A DNA stretch of 64,000 nucleotides from an uncultured Litoreibacter sp. (lineage in GTDB: Bacteria > Pseudomonadota > Alphaproteobacteria > Rhodobacterales > Rhodobacteraceae): contig NZ_CANMXB010000001.1 of the NCBI RefSeq assembly GCF_947501785.1, positions 744,001-808,000 of the forward strand, written 5' to 3'. The notes beneath the pieces were generated by a model. The model searched no databases. It was not told the origin of the DNA and was given only the letters and a program-made list of their open reading frames with translations. Position numbers and translations under genes: made by a program. Shown here piece by piece: positions 45,530 to 54,418 of the stretch. The number at the start of each line of letters is the position of its first letter. Within the stretch, counting starts at the first letter, position 1.

Positions 45530-45888
45530 GTCAGGTAGACCGCCAACAAGGCCAACACGGCGGGAACGGTTTGCACATAGAGTATGCTGCGCGACGCCGT
45601 TGCGGCGCCGTAGGCCCCCGCGACGGCAACGCAGAACAGGAAGAAGGTCGCGACATTCACCTTCCAGTCGGCATTGCCGATGAGCAGCGACCAGATCAGC
45701 CCCGCCGCCAGAAAGCCATTGTAGAGGCCCTGATTGGCGGCCATTGCCTTGGTCGGCGCGAACAGGTCCTTGGGAAAGCTGCGGAACACCTTTGGGCCGC
45801 GGGATTCCCATGCGAACATCTCAAACCAAAGGATGTAGAGATGCAGAACCGCGATCAGTGCCACTAGGATCATTGCAATTAGGGACAT
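45526..45888 (-). CDS. DUF1304 membrane protein
   Basis: 120 residues, four hydrophobic segments: LIAMILVALIAVLHLYILWFEMFAW, QGLYNGFLAAGLIWSLL, VNVATFFLFCVAVAGAYG and ILYVQTVPAVLALLAVYL. This matches DUF1304, a small inner-membrane family of unknown role. It lies 12 bp downstream of the LivM-type permease gene on the same strand and may belong to that operon. Confidence 0.87.
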   Translation of the reverse strand: MSLIAMILVALIAVLHLYILWFEMFAWESRGPKVFRSFPKDLFAPTKAMAANQGLYNGFLAAGLIWSLLIGNADWKVNVATFFLFCVAVAGAYGAATASRSILYVQTVPAVLALLAVYLT

Positions 45889-45900
45889 CGGTCGCCTCCT

Positions 45901-47205
45901 TTAGCGTTCGGGGATCAGCCCCCTTGGGCTGAACCTTAGCACCAACAGCAGCACAAGTCCCATCGTCAGCAGGCGCATATGGGCGGCGCTGTCCAAAAGG
46001 TGGTCTTTCAGCGCCGACCCGTCGGCCATGCCCGCTGTGATGATGTTCATCAAAGCCAGCCCCATCGGTTCAACTTGAACCCACAGGAACCAGACCAGAA
46101 AGCCGCCCAACACCGCACCAAAATTGTTGCCCGAGCCGCCTACGATCACCATCACCCAGATCAGGAAGGTGTAGCGCAAGGGCTGATAGGTGCCCGGCGT
46201 CAGCTGGCCGTCCAGCGTGGTCATCATCGCGCCCGCCATGCCGCAGACGGCTGAACCGAGGATGAACACCTGCAGGTGGCGCTTGGTGACGTCCTTGCCC
46301 ATCGCCTCTGCTGCGACTTCGTTGTCGCGGATGGCGCGCAACATCCGGCCCCATGGGGAGTTCCACGCGGTCTGTGCCAGCCACAGGAGCAGCAGCAAGA
46401 CGACCGTGAAGAGCAAGGCGTAGATGCCTTTGACATAGAGCGTCGATGCGGTGGTCGCATCCAGCCCGAAACCGGCGGCGCTTTCGACGAAGGACGGGCT
46501 GTTTTGCAGGTCAATCTCGTAGGGCACCACCACGGGGCGGTCCAGCCCAACGACGTTTTTCACGCCGCGCGCGAGCCAGTCCTCGTTTTTGAGGGAGATG
46601 ATAATGATTTCCGCGATGCCCAGTGTCGCAATCGCCAGATAGTCGGACCGCAGGCCCAGCGCGGTTTTGCCAATGACCCACGCGGCCCCTGCGGCCAGCA
46701 ATCCGCCCACGGGCCAGGAGATCATGATCGGCAGGTTCAGCCCGCCCAGATAGCCCGTCGCCGCCGGGTTCACGGCTTCAACCGCGTCGACGCCGCCGTC
46801 AAAGACGAAACGGAACAGGAAGAATCCCACCGCCAGCAAGCCAAACATCGCAAAACCGCGCGTTCGGCCCGGGGCCATGCGGCCCCACATCAAGATGGCG
46901 GCCACCATGGTTGCGGCTCCGAGAATGAGCCCAAGGATCACGCGTATCCCACCGGCAGACCATGCCTCGGCGGTGGGGGGCATCGACACAATCACGGCGG
47001 CCAAGCCGCCCAAGGCGACAAACCCCATCACGCCCACATTGAACAGCCCCGCATAGCCCCATTGGATGTTGACCCCCAACGCCATGATGGCCGAGATCAG
47101 CCCCATGTTCAGGATCAGCAAAGCCGAGTTCCACGACTGCACAAAGCCGGTGCCGATGATCAGACAGGCCACAAACACAAACAGCAAAACGTCGCGCATC
47201 TTCAT
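45901..47205 (-). CDS. livM: Branched-chain amino acid-type ABC transporter permease (LivM)
   Basis: 434 residues, longer than E. coli LivM, with about ten membrane segments. It carries the permease signatures GLFNVGVMGFVALGGLAAVIVS and SDYLAIATLGIAEIIIISLKNEDW and WGRMLRAIRDNEVAAEAMGKD. It forms half of the inner-membrane channel of a HAAT-family importer. Overlaps the LivH gene by 4 bp. Substrate is unproven; position beside N-methylamine oxidoreductases is suggestive of a betaine- or amine-type solute, as is common for HAAT systems in roseobacters. Confidence 0.9.
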   Translation of the reverse strand: MKMRDVLLFVFVACLIIGTGFVQSWNSALLILNMGLISAIMALGVNIQWGYAGLFNVGVMGFVALGGLAAVIVSMPPTAEAWSAGGIRVILGLILGAATMVAAILMWGRMAPGRTRGFAMFGLLAVGFFLFRFVFDGGVDAVEAVNPAATGYLGGLNLPIMISWPVGGLLAAGAAWVIGKTALGLRSDYLAIATLGIAEIIIISLKNEDWLARGVKNVVGLDRPVVVPYEIDLQNSPSFVESAAGFGLDATTASTLYVKGIYALLFTVVLLLLLWLAQTAWNSPWGRMLRAIRDNEVAAEAMGKDVTKRHLQVFILGSAVCGMAGAMMTTLDGQLTPGTYQPLRYTFLIWVMVIVGGSGNNFGAVLGGFLVWFLWVQVEPMGLALMNIITAGMADGSALKDHLLDSAAHMRLLTMGLVLLLVLRFSPRGLIPER

Positions 47206-48212
47206 ACCGATTGCCCCTTAAACAGACCTGTGGGTTTGAACAGCAGCACGATGATCAGGATCACGAAGGACACTGCCAGCTTGTAATCCGTGCTAAGAAG
47301 CTGCGCCAAACCGTCTGGCGCCAAGCTTTCCGGCAGCGCGTAATTGGCCACCTTTTTCCATGCGTAGGTGACGGTGACTTCCGAGAAGGCGATCAGGAAC
47401 CCGCCCGCGATTGCACCAACCGGGTTGCCCAAGCCGCCAACAATGGCGGAGGCGAAGATCGGCAGCAGCAACTGGAAATAGGTGAACGGCTTGAACGACT
47501 TGTCCAACCCGTAAAGCGTGCCCGCAATGGTCGCCAAGGCTGCCACGATCAGCCAAGTGTACATCACCACCCGCTCTGGGTTGATGCCTGACAGCAGCGC
47601 CAGATCCTCGTTGTCAGAGAACGCCCGCATCGACTTACCGGTGCGCGTCTTGTTGAGAAACCAGAACAGGATTGCGACCACGATCACTGCCGTGACCACC
47701 GTGATGCCTTGCGTCGTTTTGATCGCCAGGCCTTCTTTCAAGCCGGTCATCGCCTTGAAGTCGCGCGCGGAGATCAGGAACCGCTCCCCATCGGCAAAGC
47801 GTTGGTCGCCCGGCCCGATGATGAACCGCGTCAGCCCGTTCATGATGAACATGACGCCAAGGCTGACCATCACCAGCACCACCGGCTTCACCCGCGTTTT
47901 TCGGTAAAACCGATAAACCACGCGGTCGGTGCCCAGCAGCACCAGCCCGGTCAGCACGATGCCGAAAGGCAGGGCGAGCAGGGCGGTCGGAAGCGGGCCG
48001 AAGCTGATGCCCATCCCCTGAAAGCCCCACGTGATCAGGATCACGAACATGGTGCCAATGGCCATCGTGTCGCCATGCGCGAAGTTTGAAAACCGCAAGA
48101 TACCGTAGACCAGGGTCACGCCCAAAGCGCCCAATGCGAGCTGCGCGCCGTAGGCAAAACCCGGGACGAAGACGAAATTTGCAAAAGCGACGAGTGCGTT
48201 TAGGAAATCCAT
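47202..48212 (-). CDS. livH: Branched-chain amino acid-type ABC transporter permease (LivH)
   Basis: 336 residues, eight or so membrane segments. YGILRFSNFAHGDTMAIGTMFVI and GKSMRAFSDNEDLALLSGINPERV are LivH-type permease motifs, followed by GLGNPVGAIAGGFLIAFSEVTVTY. It pairs with LivM. The gene is 5 bp downstream of LivF and overlaps LivM by 4 bp. Confidence 0.9.
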   Translation of the reverse strand: MDFLNALVAFANFVFVPGFAYGAQLALGALGVTLVYGILRFSNFAHGDTMAIGTMFVILITWGFQGMGISFGPLPTALLALPFGIVLTGLVLLGTDRVVYRFYRKTRVKPVVLVMVSLGVMFIMNGLTRFIIGPGDQRFADGERFLISARDFKAMTGLKEGLAIKTTQGITVVTAVIVVAILFWFLNKTRTGKSMRAFSDNEDLALLSGINPERVVMYTWLIVAALATIAGTLYGLDKSFKPFTYFQLLLPIFASAIVGGLGNPVGAIAGGFLIAFSEVTVTYAWKKVANYALPESLAPDGLAQLLSTDYKLAVSFVILIIVLLFKPTGLFKGQSV

Positions 48213-48217
48213 TGCGC

Positions 48218-48931
48218 CTAACCCCCCAGAAACGATTTGCGGACCTCGGGGTCGTTCAACAACGCCTGTCCGGTATCGGTAAATCGGTTGCGGCCCTGCA
48301 CCAGCACATAGCCCTTGTCGGCAATCTCCAGCGCTTGGCGGGCGTTTTGTTCGACCATCAGGATGGAAATGCCGGTGCGTGCCACCTCGATGATGCGGTC
48401 AAACAGCTCGTCCATCACAATGGGGGAGACACCCGCCGTCGGCTCATCCAGCATCAACACTTTGGGTTGCGTCATCAATGCCCGGCCCACGGCGACCTGT
48501 TGGCGTTGCCCGCCGGACAGCTCGCCCGCCGCCTGTGCACGCTTTTCGCGCAGGATCGGGAACAGATCAAAGACCTGTTCGATGGTCTTCTGTATGTCGT
48601 CGCGGCGTAGGAATGCGCCCATCTCGAGGTTTTCTTCCACGGTCATCGAAGTGAAGATGTTCGATGTTTGCGGCACAAAGGCCATCCCCTTGGCGACCCG
48701 GGCCTGCGGCGTCAGCTTTGTGATGTCTTCGCCAAACAACCGCACCGCGCCCTGGCGCACGTCCAGCATGCCGAAGACCGCCTTCATGGCGGTCGACTTG
48801 CCCGCGCCGTTGGGGCCGACGATGACGGCAATCTCGCCTTCATCAACCGCAATGGTGCAGTCATGCAAGATATCCGGGCCAGAGCCGTAGCCGCCGGACA
48901 TGGTGTCACCGATCAGGAATGGCTCGCTCAT
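48218..48931 (-). CDS. livF: ABC transporter ATP-binding protein (LivF)
   Basis: 237 residues. Walker A VGPNGAGKSTAMKAVFG near residue 40, ABC signature LSGGQRQQVAVGRAL, and Walker B VLMLDEPTAGVSP are intact. LivF size and C-terminal end (ALLNDPEVRKSFLGG) fit. It overlaps the LivG gene by 4 bp. Confidence 0.92.
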   Translation of the reverse strand: MSEPFLIGDTMSGGYGSGPDILHDCTIAVDEGEIAVIVGPNGAGKSTAMKAVFGMLDVRQGAVRLFGEDITKLTPQARVAKGMAFVPQTSNIFTSMTVEENLEMGAFLRRDDIQKTIEQVFDLFPILREKRAQAAGELSGGQRQQVAVGRALMTQPKVLMLDEPTAGVSPIVMDELFDRIIEVARTGISILMVEQNARQALEIADKGYVLVQGRNRFTDTGQALLNDPEVRKSFLGG

Positions 48932-49710
48932 GCTTCTGCCTTCGCCTTGTTCTTCAAACCGGTACCCAGATAGGCCTCGATCACTTGCTCATTGGCCTTG
49001 ATCTCGTCCAGCGTGCCTTGGGCCAACACCTTGCCTTCTGCCATGCAGATGACGGGGTCGCAGAGGCGACCGATGAAATCCATGTCATGTTCAATGACGC
49101 AGAACGTGTAGCCACGTTCCTTGTTGAGCCGGATGATGGCGTCGCCAATGGTGTTCAGAAGCGTGCGGTTCACGCCTGCGCCGACCTCGTCCAGAAACAC
49201 GATCTTGGCGTCGACCATCATGGTGCGGCCCAGCTCCAGCAACTTCTTCTGCCCGCCGGAGATATTGCCCGCACGCTCGTCGCTGATGTGGTCGATGGTC
49301 AGGAATTCCAGCACCTCATCCGCCTTGGCGGCAAGGGCGCGTTCTTCATCCGCGATGCGTTTGCGGCCAAACCATGTGTTCCACAGCTTTTCGCCTGACT
49401 GCCCGCCAGGGACCATCATCAGGTTCTCGCGCAAGGTCATCGTGGTAAATTCATGGGCAATCTGGAAAGTACGCAGCAGGCCTTTGCCGAACAGTTCGTG
49501 CGGCGGCAGGCCGGTGATGTCCTCGCCATCCATGGTCACCCGGCCGGAAGTCGGTTTAAGAACTCCCGCTACTGCATTGAATAGCGTCGTTTTTCCTGCG
49601 CCGTTAGGTCCGATCAACCCGGTGATTGACCCGGTCTCGATCTTCAGCGTTGCCCCGTCTACGGCATGAAAGCCGCCGAAATGCTTGTGCAGATCGTGTA
49701 CTTCGATCAT
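48928..49710 (-). CDS. livG: ABC transporter ATP-binding protein (LivG)
   Basis: 260 residues. Walker A GPNGAGKTTLFNAVAG near residue 37, signature ISGGQKKLLELGRTMM, Walker B KIVFLDEVGAGVNRTL (a Glu-Val-Gly variant around the usual DEP), then the LivG C-terminal helix with EVIEAYLGTGL. It energises uptake with LivF. A hairpin terminator (49730-49762) lies between it and the binding-protein gene upstream. Confidence 0.92.
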   Translation of the reverse strand: MIEVHDLHKHFGGFHAVDGATLKIETGSITGLIGPNGAGKTTLFNAVAGVLKPTSGRVTMDGEDITGLPPHELFGKGLLRTFQIAHEFTTMTLRENLMMVPGGQSGEKLWNTWFGRKRIADEERALAAKADEVLEFLTIDHISDERAGNISGGQKKLLELGRTMMVDAKIVFLDEVGAGVNRTLLNTIGDAIIRLNKERGYTFCVIEHDMDFIGRLCDPVICMAEGKVLAQGTLDEIKANEQVIEAYLGTGLKNKAKAEA

Positions 49711-49729
49711 CGCGCATTGCCCCTTTGCA

Positions 49730-49762
49730 AAACAGCCCGGAGCATAAAACCCCGGGCTGTTT
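49730..49762 (-). terminator. Intercistronic hairpin between binding-protein and livG genes
   Basis: AAACAGCCCGG and CCGGGCTGTTT, 11-bp perfect stem with an 11-nt loop, then a short T tail on the minus strand. It lies 21 bp past the binding-protein stop, where it could terminate part of the transcripts or protect the 3' end of the binding-protein mRNA. Confidence 0.65.
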
Positions 49763-49782
49763 CAATACGTTAGAAGATGATC

Positions 49783-50976
49783 TTAGCGATACTTTGCGGT
49801 TTTCTCTTCGCCGCCTTCATACATCACTTCACGGTAGTTACCGGCGCTTTCGCCTGGCCCGATCAGCTCCACGGCAGTTGCGCCGACATAGTCGATGTCG
49901 CCGCCATTCTTGAGAATCTCAAGCGCTTTGCCCAGCTCGCCCGGGAAGATTTCTTCGCCCGGTGCGTTCGCCACATCCATGACCTTGGCTTTGTAGTCGC
50001 CCGGCTCCATGGACCCTGCGGCCTGCATGGCCAGCATGATCAGCGCAGCCGCGTCATAGCTTTCAGGTGTGAAGGGCGAGGTGGAATCAAACTTGTCGCC
50101 AACCATCTCAGTGAACTTCGCAACACCGGGGCTGTCTGTGCCCGGGTGCTGGCCCGAGGAGCCGTCGATTTCTGCGCCGAAGTTTTCAACCAGTTTGGCG
50201 GAGATCATGCCGTCGGGGAAGTGGAACGTGTCAAACGCGCCTGTGTCCAGAGCGGCGCGCACGATGCCGGAGCCACCTTGGTCCACATAGCCCGCAACAA
50301 CCAGACGGTCGCCGCCCGCCGATGCCAATGCACCGACTTCAGCCGAATAGTCGGCCTTGCCGTCTTCATGGGCTGCGTTGATGGTCACTTCGCCGCCCGC
50401 TTCTTCAAACGCAGATTGGAACGCGTCGGCCAGACCTTTGCCGTAGTCATTGTTGGTGTAGGTCACCGCAACGGACTTGATGCCCTGGTCCATCAGGACC
50501 TCGGTCATCACAACGCCCTGACGCGCGTCGGAAGGTGCGGTCCGGAAGAACAACCCATCATCTTCAGCGGTCGACAAACCGGGCGAGGTGGCGGATGGCG
50601 AGATCATGACAACGCCGTTGGCCAAAGCCACGTTGGCCAGAATGGCGCCGGTCACACCGGAACAGTCAGCGCCCATGATACCTTTGACGCCATCGGATGT
50701 AATCAAACGCTCGGCGGCAGCCGTCGCAGCAGCAGCGTCAACACAGGTGGAGTCTGCACGGACAGCGGACACTTTCGCGCCGTCGAGCAACATGCCGGAT
50801 TCGGTGACTTCCGCCATGGCCAGCTCGGCGCCATCTGCCATGGACGGCGTCAGCGATTCAATCGGGCCGGTGAAGCCCAAGATAATGCCCAGCTTGATGT
50901 CCGTTGCATGGCCGTCGGCAAACGCGCCGCCAGCCATCATCGCTGTTGCGGTTGTCGCAAGTAGCAGTTTTTTCAT
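49783..50976 (-). CDS. ABC transporter substrate-binding protein (LivJ/HAAT type)
   Basis: 397 residues with a signal peptide (MKKLLLATTATAMMAGGAFA). The mature protein has the type I periplasmic-binding fold: IKLGIILGFTGPIESLTPSM, the VKGIMGADCSGVTGAILA segment and YNNDYGKGLADAFQSAFEE-like TNNDYGKGLADAFQSA. It captures an amino-acid-like solute for LivHMFG. Ribosome site GGGAG precedes the ATG. First gene of the operon. Confidence 0.9.
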   Translation of the reverse strand: MKKLLLATTATAMMAGGAFADGHATDIKLGIILGFTGPIESLTPSMADGAELAMAEVTESGMLLDGAKVSAVRADSTCVDAAAATAAAERLITSDGVKGIMGADCSGVTGAILANVALANGVVMISPSATSPGLSTAEDDGLFFRTAPSDARQGVVMTEVLMDQGIKSVAVTYTNNDYGKGLADAFQSAFEEAGGEVTINAAHEDGKADYSAEVGALASAGGDRLVVAGYVDQGGSGIVRAALDTGAFDTFHFPDGMISAKLVENFGAEIDGSSGQHPGTDSPGVAKFTEMVGDKFDSTSPFTPESYDAAALIMLAMQAAGSMEPGDYKAKVMDVANAPGEEIFPGELGKALEILKNGGDIDYVGATAVELIGPGESAGNYREVMYEGGEEKTAKYR

Positions 50977-51160
50977 AGTCTTTTCTCCCAGTTAGACTTT
51001 AGTCTTATTTTGATTGGAGCGAGACTAGGGCCTTCGCGCGACCTTGAAAAGCCCAACCTTGCGGCAATCCTGGGCGAAATTCACCGTTCACGTGGCCGTT
51101 ACAGCGCTGTTTTCGGGCCGTCCGCGCATTAGGTTGAAGGCAACACACCGGAGGACCCCA

Positions 51161-52255
51161 ATGTTACGCATCACCACAATTGCCGCCGCCCTGCTCCTTG
51201 CCGCATCACCGGCATTGGGTTTTGACACAAGTGCCGGAACGGTGCGCGTCACCAAGGTAGCGGGCGAATTGGAGCAACCCTGGGCCATTGGCCATCTGCC
51301 GGATGGCGGCGTGCTTGTGACAGAACGCGACGGCGCCGTGGTGCACCTGATGGCCGATGGAAGCCGCGTCGATCTTGCAGGGGTGCCGGACGTGGTCAAC
51401 GAAGGGCAGGGTGGCATGCTCGACGTGATGATCCCGCGCGACTTTGCTTCCAGCCGGGATGTGTTTCTGAGCTATGTGGCGCGCCGTGGCGGCGTTGCCG
51501 GCACCGCCATCGGGGTGGGCAAGCTCAGCGCGGATGGCACGCGGCTGGAAGGCTTCAAGCGGCTCTGGCAGATGGCCAAACCGTCGAATTCTGCCAGACA
51601 TTTCGGCTCCCGTATTGTGGAGGCCCCAGACGGCACCTTGTTCCTGACCATAGGCGACCGCGGCGACCGTCCCTCTGCGCAGGACCTTGGAAACCACAAC
51701 GGCACCGTGGTGCGCCTGCACCGCTCAGGCGCGGTGCCGCCGGACAACCCGTTCATCGGCCGCCCCGGTGTCGAGCCCGAAATCTATTCCTACGGCCACC
51801 GAAACCCGCAAGGCGCGGCGTTGGACTTGCAAGGCAACCTGTGGGTGGCAGAACACGGCGCACGCGGCGGCGACGAGGTGAACTTGATAAAGCCCGGCGG
51901 CAACTACGGCTGGCCGGTGATCAGCTACGGGGTGCATTACTCTGGCGCAAAGATCGGAGAGGGCACATCCAAGGCGGGAATGCTTCAGCCCGAACACTAC
52001 TGGGACCCGTCCATCGCGCCCTCCGGCATGATGGTTTATTCCGGCAAGCTTTGGCCCGAATGGAAGGGCGACGTTTTCGTAGGCTCGCTGAAATTCGACT
52101 ACATCTCACGACTGTCAGGCAGCGATCTTAGAGAGGTCGAACAATTGCAACATGACACGACAGGCCGCGTCCGCGATGTGGTCGAGGGCCCTGACGGGGC
52201 CATCTGGTTCCTGTCCGTCTATGATGACGCTCTTTACAAGTTAACCCCAAATTAA
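51161..52255 (+). CDS. PQQ-dependent aldose sugar dehydrogenase (YliI/GDH-B type)
   Basis: 364 residues from the ATG at 51161, preceded by GGAGG; upstream codons lack the signal peptide. A signal peptide (MLRITTIAAALLLAASPALG) exports it to the periplasm. The six-bladed beta-propeller shows LEQPWAIGHLPDGGVLVTER, HFGSRIVEAPDGTLFLTIGDRG, SYGHRNPQGAALDLQGNLWVAEHGARGGDEVN (PQQ/Ca region) and PSGMMVYSGKLWPEWKGD. It oxidises aldoses to lactones with PQQ. No PQQ biosynthesis genes are in the window. Confidence 0.9.
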   Translation: MLRITTIAAALLLAASPALGFDTSAGTVRVTKVAGELEQPWAIGHLPDGGVLVTERDGAVVHLMADGSRVDLAGVPDVVNEGQGGMLDVMIPRDFASSRDVFLSYVARRGGVAGTAIGVGKLSADGTRLEGFKRLWQMAKPSNSARHFGSRIVEAPDGTLFLTIGDRGDRPSAQDLGNHNGTVVRLHRSGAVPPDNPFIGRPGVEPEIYSYGHRNPQGAALDLQGNLWVAEHGARGGDEVNLIKPGGNYGWPVISYGVHYSGAKIGEGTSKAGMLQPEHYWDPSIAPSGMMVYSGKLWPEWKGDVFVGSLKFDYISRLSGSDLREVEQLQHDTTGRVRDVVEGPDGAIWFLSVYDDALYKLTPN

Positions 52256-52292
52256 GGTTAAACCGCCCGCGTGCTGGCAGAAAAACCGCCTC

Positions 52293-52318
52293 GCTTCGTT
52301 TTGGCAAAAATACTCAAA
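52293..52318 (-). repeat. Dispersed 3'-end element, GAGTATTT subtype, copy 2
   Basis: Matches 5490-5515 in 25 of 26 positions. Minus-strand orientation puts it just 3' of the dctM gene stop (52331). A short GC palindrome (52319-52331) precedes it. Confidence 0.6.
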
Positions 52319-52330
52319 CCCCGCGGCGGG

Positions 52331-53728
52331 TCACACAAGCGACGGCAGCCACAGCACGATCCCCGGGAAGGCTACGAGCAAAGCAATGGTGATCCCATCC
52401 GCGATGAAGAACGGGGTCACGCCTTTGAAGACGTCCTGCACCGTCAGGTCATCCCGCACGCCGGCGACCACAAAGCAGTTCAACCCGATGGGCGGCGTGA
52501 TCAGACAGAACTCCGCCATCTTCACCACCAATATGCCGAACCAGATCGCGCACATGGTGCCCGACATTCCGAACGCGCTGTCAGCCGCTGCAACCGTTTC
52601 GCCGCCATTCAGCGCCATCACCGCGGGATACACCACCGGCAGGGTCAAAAGCAGCATCCCGATTGCGTCCATGAACATGCCCAACACGGCGTAGGCCAGC
52701 AAGATGCAGATCAGGATCAGCATCGGCGACATTTCCAGCGAGGTTATCCACGCCGCAAAGGCGTCCGGCAATTCTGCAAACCCAAGGAAGCGCACATAAA
52801 TCAACACCCCCCAGATGATCGAGAAGATCATCACCGTCAGCTTCGCCGTTTCCAGCAACGCCTCCTTCAGCTTCGCCCAGCGCATGCCTTTGTACAACGC
52901 CATCAGGAACACGATGAACGCCCCCACAGCGCCGCCCTCCGTCGGCGTGCCCCATGCGTCGCCGAACGGGTTGTAGACGAAGAAGATGATGATCACGACC
53001 ACAGCCACAATGGGCAGGGCAGGCGGCAAAGACTCGAACCGCTCTTTCCAAGTGAAGCCTGAGACCGGCGGGCCGACCGTTTTGAAGATGACAGCGATGC
53101 TGATGATCAGCCCCGCATAGACCACAGCGGAGAACGCGCCGGGGATGAAACCCGCCAGCAGCAGCTTGCCCACGTCCTGCTCCACGATGATCGCGTAGAT
53201 CACCAAAATGGCGGAGGGCGGAATGAGAGATGCCAAAGTGCCGCCAGCCGCCACGACACCAGCCGCGAATTGCTTGTTGTAGCCGACCTTCAGCATTTCG
53301 GGGATCGCAATTCGCGCGAACACCGCCGCTGTCGCCACGGATGCGCCTGACACTGCGGCGAAGCCAGCCGTTGCAAAGACGGTGGACACAGCCAAGCCCC
53401 CCGGCACCCATGCAAACCAGCGTTTGCACGCTTCAAACAGCGCCGTGGTCAGCTTGGCGTGATACGCCAGATAGCCGATCATGATGAAGACCGGGATCAG
53501 GCTTAGCACATGGGCGGACACCTTCGAATGCGGCGTCAGCCCTGCGATCTTGACGCTGATCTCAACGGCCTTCCAAAACCGCTCAGGGTCGTAGTCAAAC
53601 CCGTTCCAGCGCAGCCAGACGAGGCCCACAAACCCGGCCAGACCGGCGGCAAACGCCACCCGCATGCCCAGGATGACAAAGACCAGCATCCCGCCGGAGA
53701 CCCATAGGCCAATCTCAATCGGTTCCAT
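52331..53728 (-). CDS. TRAP transporter large permease (DctM)
   Basis: 465 residues with about twelve membrane segments, including GMRVAFAAGLAGFVGLVWL and VSGASVATAAVFARIAIPEM plus GILVVKMAEFCLITPPIGLNCFVVAG near the C-terminus, which is the DctM signature. It forms the transport channel of a TRAP importer driven by the sodium gradient. It overlaps the DctQ gene by one base (53728). Substrate undetermined. Confidence 0.92.
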   Translation of the reverse strand: MEPIEIGLWVSGGMLVFVILGMRVAFAAGLAGFVGLVWLRWNGFDYDPERFWKAVEISVKIAGLTPHSKVSAHVLSLIPVFIMIGYLAYHAKLTTALFEACKRWFAWVPGGLAVSTVFATAGFAAVSGASVATAAVFARIAIPEMLKVGYNKQFAAGVVAAGGTLASLIPPSAILVIYAIIVEQDVGKLLLAGFIPGAFSAVVYAGLIISIAVIFKTVGPPVSGFTWKERFESLPPALPIVAVVVIIIFFVYNPFGDAWGTPTEGGAVGAFIVFLMALYKGMRWAKLKEALLETAKLTVMIFSIIWGVLIYVRFLGFAELPDAFAAWITSLEMSPMLILICILLAYAVLGMFMDAIGMLLLTLPVVYPAVMALNGGETVAAADSAFGMSGTMCAIWFGILVVKMAEFCLITPPIGLNCFVVAGVRDDLTVQDVFKGVTPFFIADGITIALLVAFPGIVLWLPSLV

Positions 53729-54357
53729 CAGTCAGACCCTTCCAGCGCTTCGGCCTCAAGCATGGCTTGTTCGGCCACGGTCAAGGTCAATGGCACCGCC
53801 ACGGGGTTTTCCAAGCCAAGGACGAATGCCCGCCCGTAGCCCCAGATTTGCAGCAACAACCGCGCGCAAAGAACGCCGAACGCCAGCGGCACAACCAGCT
53901 TGCTTGGCCAAATCGGAATGCCCACGTCAATGGAGCTATCCCGGCTCCACAAAGGCTTGGTCATATCAAAAGATCGGTCAAAATGCGCCCAGCCGCCCCA
54001 TATCAGCGCGACGATCAGCAGCAGGATCAGCAGCACCGACACCAATTCGAAAAACCACAGGAAGCGGCCCTTCAAAGCGCCCACCAGCATGTCCATGCGA
54101 ATATGCGAGCCATCCCTTTGTACGTAAGACACGCCCATTATGGCGATGATCGGCATCGCGGCCTCGATATAATCGACATAGCCCATCATGGGCGAGGCGA
54201 AGAACTTGCGGCCAGTGACCGAGTAGGCCGCGAGAAACATCAGCGAGAACACCGCCAGCCCTGAGATCAACGCCATAAAGCGCTCCAGCGGCAGCAACAT
54301 GCGGTCGAGCCGCGAGAGTAAGCTGGAATCCTCCAGCACAGCACTAGAGCCGGCCAT
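53728..54357 (-). CDS. TRAP transporter small permease (DctQ)
   Basis: 209 residues, four hydrophobic segments (FMALISGLAVFSLMFLAAYSVT, VDYIEAAMPIIAIMGVSYVQRDG, LWFFELVSVLLILLLIVALIWGGW, LVVPLAFGVLCARLLLQIW). The FSLMFLAAYSVTGRKFF start and YIEAAMPIIAIMG stretch are DctQ landmarks. It assists DctM. It is longer than typical DctQ by a short tail. Confidence 0.88.
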   Translation of the reverse strand: MAGSSAVLEDSSLLSRLDRMLLPLERFMALISGLAVFSLMFLAAYSVTGRKFFASPMMGYVDYIEAAMPIIAIMGVSYVQRDGSHIRMDMLVGALKGRFLWFFELVSVLLILLLIVALIWGGWAHFDRSFDMTKPLWSRDSSIDVGIPIWPSKLVVPLAFGVLCARLLLQIWGYGRAFVLGLENPVAVPLTLTVAEQAMLEAEALEGSD

Positions 54358-54384
54358 GGCGATGGTCCCCCAAGAATAGAAAAA

Positions 54385-54409
54385 GGGCCGCTCCGATCAG
54401 GAGCGGCCC
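54385..54409 (-). terminator. Intercistronic intrinsic terminator between dctP-like and dctQ
   Basis: GGGCCGCTCC, 5-nt loop, GGAGCGGCCC then TTTTTCTATTC on the minus strand: a strong 10-bp stem with a U tail, 10 bp past the binding-protein stop and 27 bp before the dctQ start. Confidence 0.8.
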
Positions 54410-54418
54410 GGAGAAGGC

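Noticed and set aside
52241-52255. TTAA-N7-TTAA resembling a CtrA site at the end of the PQQ dehydrogenase gene
   Set aside because: It covers the stop codon of a gene in a convergent junction with no promoter to control. The bases are explained by the coding end.
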